A stretch of DNA of 64,000 bases. It comes from Ichthyophthirius multifiliis. Lineage: Eukaryota; Ciliophora; Oligohymenophorea; Hymenostomatida. This document shows, piece by piece, positions 48,212 to 59,125 of this stretch. A model generated the notes under the pieces. That model had not been told where the DNA came from and made no database searches. It saw nothing but the letters and a program-made list of their open reading frames with translations. Both the position numbers and the translations under genes were made by a program. Where the stretch lies: NCBI RefSeq assembly GCF_000220395.1, contig NW_004086166.1:1-64000 (forward strand), read 5' to 3'. Position 1 is the first letter of the stretch. Each line of letters opens with the position of its first letter.

Positions 48212-49900
48212 TCATTCTCCAAATTCAAAATATTTTAAATAATTCATGTAGTTATCTGATTCTATATTTATATTCTATCTTTTGAATAAGATTATCACTT
48301 TTTTAATATATTATATTTACTCTTAACTTTCTATTAATTTTCATTTAAATCATGATTATGTGTTATTAATTTATCAATATTATTTATTTTTATTGGTATT
48401 TCATCTTTTTAACAACAATCATTTTTAACTTTTGAATTAATTTAATATTACAATCTTATATGATCTAAATTATTATTATAATTTTTCAATTATCTACTTA
48501 AATATTAATTTCTATAAATAATTATATTACATTAGTTATATTTATTATTCCCTAACTTTTAAAATTACTATATATATTATTCTTCTTAACTTTATTATTT
48601 TAAATTTTAAATAATATGATATCTATATTACATAATAAATATATCTTCTAAATTATGTATATTTAATTATTCTAATTAATTAATTTTTAAATATAATTAT
48701 ATTCTTAAAGTTTTTACTAAATACGAACTATATACTTTTTCTATACTTTATTTAAAGCAATTTTTTTTTTTTTTTTTTTTTGCCTAGTTTCTACTATATG
48801 AGATTCCATATATAAATTATGATTTAACAACTTTATTTATAAGATATTTAAATTTTTCCGGTTTTTTTTTATATTATTATTTTTATTCAATTTATTCATA
48901 TGTATATTGTTCTTTTATTTTTAGTTTTTAACTTAATTTTATTCTATATTAATTATAAATGATATCGGTAAATAATCTGAAGGTATAAATTATTTATAAT
49001 TTAATTATAATTATTTATCTTTATTAATTATATATTACAAATTTTTATGTAATTAATATCATATTAATATATTTTAATTAAATTTTCTTTATTTATTTTC
49101 AGAGATATATTCATATTCGTTTTTTTTAAATTTATACTGATATTTACATTATCTTAGTAAAATAAATCATCTTAATCAACGATTATTTAGCGATTCAAAT
49201 TTGCTGCTAATACTGTTCCCATACATAAATTACTTTTTTCATGATTTCTTTATAATTTGATAAGTAGAACATATCAATTAATTAATTAAATCTTAAGAAT
49301 TTATAGTTTATCTGTATTAAGTTTCCGTGTATAAATTTTACACCTTTGTAGTTAGTTAGAGTATCTATTCCAGTCCCACTTTTTATTCAGTATAACTTTC
49401 AATAACTATATAGTAGTTATGATAGGTTATACATTATATCTTATATTTAGACAATAAAAAAATATATTATTACTTTTCTTTAAGGTATTATTTTATTTAA
49501 ATTAAAGGGATGGTTTTTTCTTTATTAAAGGAACTTAATTAATTATTTTCTATTTTTTTGTAATATTTTTATTTTATTTTTAAATATTTATTTTTATTAT
49601 TTTAAATTAATTTTATAACTATTTTTATTGTTTCTATCTTATATAAATATTATTTTTACTTATTTCTATTATTAATTATTTCGATATATTAATTTTTTAT
49701 TTAGTCTACTTAAATATTAAATAATCTATTTATTAATAATTATTTTATCAGCATTAAATTATATGTATATAATCTTATTTATTATTAATTTAAAATTGGC
49801 TTATATTTCTATAAATAATATTTTATTAAAATTATTACTATCTAATGCGAATATTTTTTATTACGTATTTAATTAAATTTTTTAATGTCTTTATATATAT
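48212..49900 (-). CDS. Broken coding region, possibly kinase-like
   Basis: The minus strand shows protein-like frames under the ciliate code, but they switch repeatedly. A long stretch from about 49850 to the TGA 49238-49240 includes SSFNKEKTIPLIQIKQYL, HNYYIVIESYTEQKVGLEQI and INQLICSTYQII. A shifted frame continues with KSNLCMGTVLAANLNRQII. Further down are K/N-rich segments (NNIDKLITHNHDLNENQQKV) and a possible end NYLKYFEFGE-TGA at 48212-48214. A T19 run near 48762-48781 interrupts it. The order IVIE..EQKVGLEQIL and GTVLAANL faintly recalls the GHKL ATPase of histidine kinases, as in the gene at 36315, but key glycines are missing. It may be a decayed gene or a real one with unresolved introns and frame errors. 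No start was found. Confidence 0.35.
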
Positions 49901-50930
49901 ATATAAATTATTTATTTTAGTAAACAAAATTTAATTTAAATTAATATTTTTTTTTATATAATTTTTTATTTTAAGAATAATAAATGCAAATATAAATAAA
50001 AAGAATTACATTTAATATTGAATAATAAAAATTAATTATTTTCAAATTTTTTTGTATGTAATTTTTAAAAAAGAAAATTATTAAAAATTAGTAAAATCAA
50101 AAAAATTTATAAAAACTATTTATATTTTATAATAATTTCATAATGAGATAATCTTACAATACCATTTAAAAGTCAAAAAAGAGTAATTAATATTTATTGA
50201 TATATAAAATTAATAAATTATTTATTTATCGTTAATAATAATAAATTATATTTTATTCATACTAAAATAAAAATAAAATTAATATTTATTTTTATTTTTA
50301 TTTATAAATAAATAATCTAATGCATTAAAATTAATATTTATTTTATTTTATAATTTAAAAATAAATTATTTAATTTTAAACATATTTTTATGTTTTAAAT
50401 ATAATTATTATAACCTTTTTGTATCAAAACATTTTCAAAAAAAATATTAATACTAATTAAACGTAAATGATTTTAAACTGAAAATATTTATTTAGTTTAA
50501 ATTATAATGCAAACTAACAATTAATTGATAAAATTATAATTTTATACTACTTCTCATTAATAATTTGCTTAATATATATATATATAAAATTATTTATATT
50601 TAGTATTATTTATAATTTTTTTATAATTTTAAAAATATAAATTTAATTATATAAATTGATAAAATTATTAATTTGGAAAAAATAATTTAAATTTTCTTTA
50701 ATATTATTTTATTAAATTTATTTAATTTTAGGTGAATTAAGTTAAATTAGAAATAAAATAAGGTATCTTAATATAATAAAAAGTTTTTTTATTTTTTTTA
50801 TATTTTTTAAAAAAAAATTTGTTAAAAATTATAAAAACAATTATTAAAGGAAATAATGAAAAAATAAATAATAAAAAAAAATTTTTAAAATATATAATAA
50901 AAAAAAAAATCAACATAAATCAAAAAAAAA

Positions 50931-50963
<33 letters not shown>

Positions 50964-50984
50964 TTATTATAAAATTTATAATAT
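49901..50984. other. Intergenic, AT-rich
   Basis: About 1.1 kb spacer with poly-A and short AAT runs just before the next gene (near 50929-50957). No gene seen. Confidence 0.5.
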
Positions 50985-52735
50985 ATGATATAAAATAAGT
51001 TAGCTTATCCTCAAAGTAATTCTTATTAAGATGATGTGACCCAATAAACCGCAAATTTTTTCTTCCCAAAAGAAAATAATAATTTATTACAAGACAAAAA
51101 TATAATAAATTCTCCTTAATAAAGTGATAATTCTTAAAATTTACTCAGAAGATCAATGCAATTTCGATAAAAAAGTGAATCGGGTAGATTACTATTTAAT
51201 GAAAACATCCCAAAAAACATCCAGAATGACTCCGAAAATAAAGCTAATGTTTAATAATATCAAATATAATCATAAAATTAAAGAAAAGAAAAAATAATAT
51301 AAATTAATAAAAAACTAGTCATGTTTATAAAATACCATAAATACACCAGGAAATACATAGGAAAGTCAATAATAGTTAATAGGTGATTAAAATTACTTTT
51401 CTCCAAAAATTTAAATTTAAACAAATAAATATCTTTTAGAGTAAATATAAATGAATAATATAATTCTTTTGATTAACTAAAAGATAAGAATAAAAGTGAT
51501 ATATAAAATAGTAAAAACTCAATTATATTTGATGGTACATTCAACTTTCATACATAAAATAATAATAAAAATGATGAATTCAAAAAACTCCCGGTTTTAG
51601 GAAATAATATATAAAACTAATAAAATTCGTTGTATGTGTATTAATAATAAATATAATAATAACAAAAATTATTAAATTAATAAATTAATAATAAAAATTT
51701 AGCTAAATATGCATAAATTAATATAGTTAATAACGATTTATAAAATAAATAGTGTAAAGAGTAAACAAAAAATATATATATATTAATAATTTATATTATA
51801 TATATATATATATTATAATATAAATCAAATATTATATCTTATATAAATATATAAATTATTATAATTTATATATTTTAACTTCTTTTTTTTAAATATTAAA
51901 ATAATTCTTTTATAAAAAAAGATTTCCAGAATAATTAATAAATTTAAAAAATAGAAGATAAATATTTTCTTAAGGAAATAATATTAAAAATTTTATTGAA
52001 TAAAATAATACAATTGAAAATACAACAGAAATTAGTTTAAATAGTTTAAGTGAAAATAAATAAAATTAACTTTTGAGTCCTAACAAGCATTAATAAATTT
52101 TAAATTTGGGCTTATAATAATCATTAAAATATTAATTAATTAATAATTCAAATAATTATAATATTTAAAATTAAAATAAATAAGAATATCAAGACTTTAA
52201 ATAATTAAATGAATATAATAATTTAAAATTGTAAAAAATAAATGAATAAAATTAAAAATTTACACCCTAGTTTTAAAATATATAAGTGCCTACTATATAT
52301 TCTTTAAATTCACCTTAAAAAAATCAAATTTAAGACAATTAAAATAATTAAAAAAAAAGAAATCTCTATAATTTTAATTAAGAAAATAGTATTCAATAAT
52401 AATAAAATTAAATTATGAATAGAAAAAATGATATATCTATACCAAATAAATTCATTAAATCTGAATAAAATTAAATAAATCCTTAAATATTAAATCAACC
52501 ATAGATAAATTTAGTAAAGAGTGTAGATATGAATTCTAAAAATAATGATATATAAATATATAAATAATAAAATTTTATAATAAATAATATTTTATAAAAT
52601 ATGGAAATTATAAATGAAATTTAAAATCCAAAAAGCCTATAAATTTATAAATGTTAGCAATAATTATAATAAAAATAATAATAATATAAATATTAATAGA
52701 AACAATAATAATAATAGTAATAATAGTAATAATAA

Positions 52736-52766
<31 letters not shown>

Positions 52767-53125
52767 AATAATAATTAATTTTATCAAACTAACTTCTTTT
52801 CTAATAATAATAATAAAGTTCTACTAAAAAGTTTTTGCAGAGAAAACCTTAAACTAAAATTTTAAATAGAGTTTTTTCTTCCAAATCTGACATAAAGCCA
52901 TATAAAAATATTAGTTAAAAAGGAATTCCCTAAACAGCTGAATAGATTTTAGATTGCTATGAAGATTTTAATTTTAATAAATAATATTAATCAAATACAA
53001 CATTTAAAAGATAGAAATTCGTATAAAATACAGAATTAAATAATTAATTTGAATAATAAAATGATGTATTAAAAAAATATATGACTATGAATAGCGATGA
53101 AAAATATAAAGATTAGCTTATTTGA
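50985..53125 (+). CDS. Q/N-rich low-complexity orphan
   Basis: I do not recognise this gene. ATG 50985 opens MIQNKLAYPQSNSYQDDV, and the coding signal runs to TGA 53123-53125 (KYKDQLI). One clear intron, 51761-51921, is mostly TA repeat. The protein, roughly 650 residues, is dominated by N, Q, K and S with scattered varied patches (GSCRLLF-type head, HTQNNNKNDEFKKLPVLGNN, SSKSDIKPYKNISQKG, AEQILDCYEDFNFN). At least two frame shifts are needed, near the A6 run around 51289 and the T4 run around 51428; the spliced total is still divisible by three. A poly-Asn tract lies near 52702-52776. Such proteins are abundant in ciliates and mostly without known function; prion-like or scaffolding behaviour is only a composition-based guess. 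Confidence 0.55.
52702..52776 (+). repeat. Imperfect (AAT)n repeat, poly-Asn
   Basis: About 25 AAT units with a few AGT and AAA interruptions in the Q/N-rich orphan gene at 50985-53125. Confidence 0.85.
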
Positions 53126-53524
53126 TGTTTTATATATCTACATTAAATAAAAGAATTAATATATTATTTATTTCTATATGATATAAATTTATATATAATG
53201 AATTAAAATTAAATATAACTTATATATTTACTTTTTAATTCATATTTTTTAAAAAATACTCTTTTTATTATATATATATATATTTACAAAAAATATATTA
53301 TAATAATATTAAAAATATATATTAAAATATAAATATTAAATATGATATATGTTTACTCTTACTATAAATATTGTCTTTAAATATTATATAAAGTTTTATT
53401 TCAAAATCTTATATAGATAAAAATAAAATTAGTTTAATATATTAAAAAGATTATAAACAACAGTTAAAAAAGATTTAGATAAAAAACACATACTAATTAT
53501 ATATATATATAAAATAAAAAAAAG
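53126..53524. other. Convergent intergenic spacer
   Basis: About 400 bp between the 3' ends of the Q/N-rich orphan and the minus-strand kinase gene. A/T-only. Confidence 0.55.
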
Positions 53525-54159
53525 TCAACTTTATTTATAAGTAAAAGTATTATCAAATATTGATTTTTCTAAAAGTAAAATTCCATTTTTTCTATCATAT
53601 TATTAAACCCTTTAAATTGCATTTTATAAATTTTCACAAATTCCACTTTCTAAATGTCTTAAAGCAAGTCTTTCTTCTGCAATTTCTTATTCACATTATA
53701 TGAAAATTTTTAAATCAAAAAGTTATTCAAATCCCAATCTTCCATAAATAAATACAAGCCTTCCACAATAATTATTTATATATCTTTACTTATAATAATA
53801 TCATTTTCTATAGGATCTTTTAAACTATGATCAAAAGATGGAAATTTCATTTCATTTTAATTTATATAAATAAAATTTTATAAATCATTTTTGAATTTTA
53901 CATTATTGAATGTGTCTGGGGCACCTCTTCTTTTTAATTAATCTTGATTTAGTTCATTTCTGTAATAATGATAACCATCCATAGGTATTATCTAACATAT
54001 TTTAGAACCCATTATATTTTATAATTAATTACATAATGTTGTTTTACCAGATCCAGGAACACCAACTATTCCTATTATTACTTTTTGCTTTTATTTTCTT
54101 ATTTCTTTTATTTAATCAATTATTTTAATTTGTTAATTATTTATATTATATTCATTCAT
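53525..54159 (-). CDS. P-loop small-molecule kinase, uridine kinase/PRK fold
   Basis: Cytosolic-looking kinase of the uridine kinase/phosphoribulokinase/pantothenate kinase superfamily, closest to the FrcA/YFH7-like group; the substrate cannot be told. The Walker A is GVPGSGKTT at residues 33-41. The substrate lid begins MDGYHYYRNEL, followed by RRGAPDTFNNVKF, and the strand-turn block is IIIVEGLYLFMEDWDLNN. The C-terminal FDLKIFIQCEQEIAEERLALRHLESGI ends with RKNGILLLEKS, as in the family. Start ATG 54159, stop TGA 53525-53527, no intron. One frame jump in the A5/T5 run 53717-53721 falls right after the W-D-L block; adding one base gives 211 residues, a normal length. Confidence 0.82.
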
Positions 54160-54823
54160 TTTTATTTAAAAATAATTAATTATATAATTTATTTATATTA
54201 ATGCTAATGTTTTTTATTTTTTTTGGTAGTCTTTTACTTTCTATATAAAAAATAAAAATATAAATTTAATTAATTATTATTAAATTTTAATAGAAATATT
54301 TATAAATTTCAATATTTTGTTCATAAATATCAATTTATAATAGGATAAATTTGTATAAGTAATTAATTAAATTTTTATTTTATTTTAAAAAAAAAAAAAT
54401 TAAAAATAATTTTTTTGTTTATGTTACAAATAAATAATTTAATGATTATATGCATTTTTATATATAGGAATATATAATATAAAATAATTTTATTAATTAA
54501 AAAATAAAATAAATAATCAATAAATATAATTTAGTTTAAAACATTGAAAAAAAAAAAAGATAACTAATAATATAGAGAAATATAATATAAAATATATGTA
54601 TAATTTACACATAGAAAAATAATAAGCAAATATAAGAAATAAAACAATTATTATAAATATTTACAATAAAAATAGAAATATATATAAAATACAAATTTAA
54701 AAGATATACAGATTTATTTTAAAGCTAAAAAAAAATATAAAGATTATATATAATTTTAATAATTTTTTTTTTTTTTTTTTTTTTTTAACTAAAAATATAT
54801 ATAAATAAAAAAAAAAAAAAAAA
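54160..54823. other. Divergent intergenic spacer
   Basis: About 660 bp between the divergent kinase and eIF3j genes. Poly-T (54767-54786) and poly-A (about 54808-54824) runs just before the eIF3j start; no other feature. Confidence 0.55.
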
Positions 54824-55495
54824 ATGGAAGATTGGGAAGCTTTAGATTAAGTAGATGTAAGTGAGATAAAAGTTCCTGTAAAAGTTGAAGACGCAGTGTT
54901 TGCTAAAAAAGAGGAAAAACCAGCTTAACCATAATAATAATAAAAAGAAGGAAAAAATGAAACCCAATAAGAAAAGAAAAAAGCATTTACAGGAAAAACG
55001 ATATAATCTAATGACTTATTCAACTAACCTGATAATTCTAAGACCAAAACAAAATTATTAGAAAAAAAGAACAATTCATAAGCTATAAAGGATCTTTTTG
55101 AAGGTGCAATAAGTGAACATGCATAAGCTTTGGATAATATTTAACTAAAAAATATATAAGAATTCGAGCTTTTTGGTTAACTATTAGGAAATAAATTATC
55201 TGACCCTGATTATTATTTAATTCATGTGGAGAAATTTTTCGAAAGCTTTTTAGATGGAATTTATGATAAATTAACTTCGAAAGAATTTTAAGCAATTTCA
55301 ACAAAAGTAAATGTATTATTAACTAAAAAATAAAAAGAAGAAAAAACTGGACCAAAAAAAGTTAAGGCTAAAGGACCTACTGTAGTTGCTAGTAAAAATA
55401 AAATTGCTAAAAATTTAGAAGCAAGGGGTTCTGATGAATCTTCTTAGGATGATTATAATTATAAAGCTAATTTTAATGAAGATGATTTTATGTGA
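54824..55495 (+). CDS. EIF3J: Translation initiation factor eIF3 subunit J
   Basis: Loosely bound eIF3 subunit (yeast Hcr1) that helps recruit eIF3 to the 40S subunit and acts in ribosome recycling. Intronless and intact, 223 residues. It starts MEDWEALDQVDV, like the acidic W-rich N-terminus that contacts eIF3b, then a lysine/glutamine-rich linker. The helical core is LDNIQLKNIQEFELFGQLLG, LIHVEKFFESFLDGIYDKLT and EFQAISTKVNVLLTKKQKE, and the end is basic then acidic (ANFNEDDFM). Length and domain order fit eIF3j. ATG 54824 follows a long A-run; stop TGA 55493-55495. Low sequence identity is usual for this subunit, so the call rests on architecture and helix pattern. Confidence 0.8.
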
Positions 55496-55915
55496 AAAAA
55501 AAATTAAATAGGGATTAAATATATAGAAACATAAATATTAATTTTATATAAATATTTATTTATATTTAATATATATAAATATTTATTATATAATTTTTAT
55601 ATTTTTGTTTTAAAATTTTTTGTTTTAGGAGTATATTTTTTTTATAAAATTTATATATAAGTATATAATAATATATTTGAAAAAAAGTATGAAATTATTT
55701 TTTTTAATTTTAAATATTATTTTATATTTATTATTATTTTTAAAAATCGTATATTTACAATTTAAATTTATTTTAATTTAATAAAGTATTAGTTATATAA
55801 ATAATGGCAAATGGTAAGCTTATATCGAAAAAAAAAAATACAAAAATTTAAAATATAATTAAATATGAACAAAAAATTTATAAATACTTTATACTAATTT
55901 ATTAATAATTAAAAC
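55496..55915. other. Convergent intergenic spacer
   Basis: About 420 bp between the 3' ends of eIF3j and the minus-strand coiled-coil gene. A/T-only. Confidence 0.55.
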
Positions 55916-56993
55916 TCATTTTATTTTTTTATTTCCTTATTTAAATGTACTATCCTTAAATTTGACTTATTTTTAAGATTTTATACTTTTCTGACTATCC
56001 ATATCTGATCCAAACTATTATAAATCACTATTATTTTTTTTTTAATTATTGATCTAGTAGGGCTTTCGCAACTAAACTTAATATTATCTAATTACGAATT
56101 TTTCTTTTTCTTTTTTTTAGGAGAACTAACATTTATTTAGATATTATTAATGCTATTTTCATAATTTGAATTATTAATAAGTTATATGTTTTATATTTTT
56201 ATTAGATTATTTGAATTTTTTATTTCTTCTTCCTCTTCTTATTTTTATTCTTCTAATTTTATATCAGAAATGTTTCCTAATGATTTTTTTTTTCTATTTA
56301 TTATTCTACTTTAATATTTTATTTTAATTCTGATTCCAACTATTCTTCCTTTATTTGTAATTCTAATTAGATATCTTATATAATTTATTTGTTTTCTTTA
56401 TCATCTACAAATTCTTAATTGCTTTTAGATTATAATTCCTTATAAAAATAAAAAATTTAAAATAAATAATTTTAATATTATTTAAAAAAATAATATTTAT
56501 AATGAAAAAAAAAAAAAAAAAAACTTACATTTTTGTTAAAATGTTCAAATTAAAATTGTTTAATAAAGTTTAAAAATTGAACAAAAGTTTTTTAAGAAAA
56601 TAAAAAATAATTTTTTATGTTATTATTTTATTTAATTTTATCAATATTTTATTTTTGTTTTTGTTTTTTATAAAAAACTTTTTAAAAATTTATATTTTTT
56701 TTATAAAAAAAAAATACCATTTCAATATCACAATTATAAGAAATTTCTTTTTTATTTATTTCTATTTATTGACATTCTGTATCATGATTTTTTATTATTG
56801 ATATATCATTTTATGCATTATTATTTGATTAATTATTTTTAAGAAAATGGTTATCAGATTCATCTAATACTATTTTTTATAAGCTTTTTTCAATATTCAA
56901 TTATTCTTTACAATTTTATATTTCTCTTTCCTAATTATTGGAATATATTGTTTTGCTGTTTTCTAGTTTAAAATACCCACAACATGATCCCAT
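55916..56993 (-). CDS. Putatively acylated coiled-coil protein
   Basis: I do not recognise the family. The start at 56993 reads MGSCCGYFKLENSK: Gly2 followed by two cysteines is a classic dual acylation signal (N-myristoyl on Gly2, palmitoyl on Cys4/Cys5), which would tether the protein to a membrane such as the ciliary or cell membrane. The first exon is otherwise N/E/K-rich. Likely introns are about 56677-56716 and 56449-56526, with a middle exon containing QFLNFIKQFQFEHFNKN. The last exon is a strong coiled coil (QLELQIKEEQLESELKQ), an acidic run, and a C-terminal SP/K-rich part (VSSPKKKKKK, CESPTRSIIKKK). Stop TGA 55916-55918. The junction to the middle exon is one base out of phase beside a T6 run, so intron edges are approximate. 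Confidence 0.62.
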
Positions 56994-59125
56994 TTTTTTT
57001 TTTTTTTTGTAGCTTATAAAATTTACTTAATATTAATAAGAATTTATTATAATAAAAATTATTAAAGAATCTGTATAAATATAAAATTATATTTGCTAAA
57101 TTTAATATTTTAATATTGTTATTTATATATGTATTTTTTATATATATGTTTTTTTTTGTTATGTATTAAATTTAAATTAATTATCTTAAAATTAATGGCA
57201 AAATTTATATAATCAAAATAATTATTTATTGTAAATATAAAATTATTAAATTTATATATAAATATATATAAAATAAGTTTAGAATGTTTATACTCTTTAT
57301 AATTCTAAAGCAAATAATGAGCGAATATAACTATATACATAGATTATTTTGGTGACTAATTTTTTAAAAAGGTATAAAATTAATTAATTATAATTTAATT
57401 TATTAAGCATTTAATTATTTTATAAAAATCTAAATTATTTGATTGTTTAATAATCTATCAAATATTCAAATATACAATTCTAATATAATATAATTATAAT
57501 AGTATTACTTTTGTATTTTTTTTTAAAAAAAAAATCTAAAATATTTAAATAAAATAAATTGAAAACAAACTATTAATTGTCAATATTCATAAAATTGTTA
57601 TATTTTTAAAATAATGTGGAATAATACTCTAAAAATAAGCAAAATATTAAAAAATACCCTTTTTAATATTTATAAGTAAATATTTTTACTTTTAATAATG
57701 AAAAATTTATAAGATATTTAAAATCAAATTAGAAATTAATAAAAATATATATAATTATTATTTAATTAACAATAAAGAAAATTTAAAAAAATGAATGGAA
57801 TAGTATAATTAATAAAAAAGAATAAATATTTATCAATTTTAAAATCATAAAAACTGTTTATTATTATATTAGTTAACAATTGCATATATTGAAATATAAA
57901 AATAAATTATAGACATTTAAAAAATGAGAAATAAAATTGAATAATCTAAAAGCTAAAAATAAAAATACTTAAGAATAAAAAGTTTATTTATCTTAAAGTT
58001 ATGTTTTTTTGTATTAAAAAAATAATATTGCGTATTAAAAGACTAAATCATATACATTTAAATTATATCAATATATCTTTATAAAAAATCGAAAAAATAA
58101 ATTAAAATTAAAAATTAAATTTAATATTTAAAAAAATGTAAATATTATATATAGCTTAACTTTTAATAATTAAAATTAAAATAAATTACAAAAAATTAAT
58201 TAAATATTAATAATATATAAATAAATTAAATACATATATATTATTTAAGGCTTTTAGTAAAGAACCACTTTTTAATTTTTATATTTCTCTTTTAAACAAA
58301 TAAATAAATAAATAAATATTAATAACACAATTATATAAAATTATTTATGTTGACAAAGAAAATTTATAAAATATAAAGCCAACTTATAATTAAATATAAA
58401 TAAATATTATATTTATCAACGTATAAAAATTACTAACTTAATTTTTATATTAATTTTTATCTAATAATTTATATTAAATAATATATATAAAAAAATGCTT
58501 ACTTAATCTACATATTTTATGTAGTTTTCATCTTTACAGGATAAATTATAATTGATAAATAAATAAATTTAATTTAATGAAAATTAAATTATAATAAAAA
58601 GAAACCTAAGAAATAAATAAGAAAATATTTATTAATAAATTAATGTGAAATAAGTTAATTATTTTAAAAATTATCAATTAATAATAAAATAAAATTTTTA
58701 ACCTAATTAAAAAAAATTAGTATAGAAAAAAGAAATTTAATATAAATAAAGTTAAAAATAAAAATGTCTATATAACAAAATAAAAATTTATAAAAATAAA
58801 TATTTATTATTTTAAAATATTACAGTTAAAGAAATTAAGTTTTTAAGATATTTAAAAGAATATATTAATCTTTATTTTTTTATAAAAAAATTAATACTTA
58901 AAATCCAGTTTATTATATTTTTTTAATATAAATGTATTTTATATTCATTTTACTTAAAATTTTATAATTAATTTTTTTTGTAAATAAAAAACATTATTTA
59001 ATATTAAAATTAAAAAAGCATATAAAATATATATTTATAAAAAAAGCCAATTAAATTTCACCAAAAATAAAAATAAAAAAACTAATCTATAAAAAAGAAA
59101 TTAAAATTCAGAAAAATAATATCAA
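56994..59125. other. Gene-free AT-rich region, 2.1 kb
   Basis: Between a minus-strand and a plus-strand gene start, so at least two promoters. A short ATG frame at about 57791 (MNGIVQLIKKNKYLSIL) stops after about 34 codons and is unconvincing. A patch near 57285-57375 is slightly richer in G/C, with no recognisable RNA signature. (AAAT)n-like runs occur near 58300-58320. Confidence 0.5.

Noticed and set aside
57285-57375. Possible small RNA in a slightly more G/C-rich patch
   Set aside because: No match to U6, U4, U5, SRP or tRNA features that I can recognise, and no stable stem seen.
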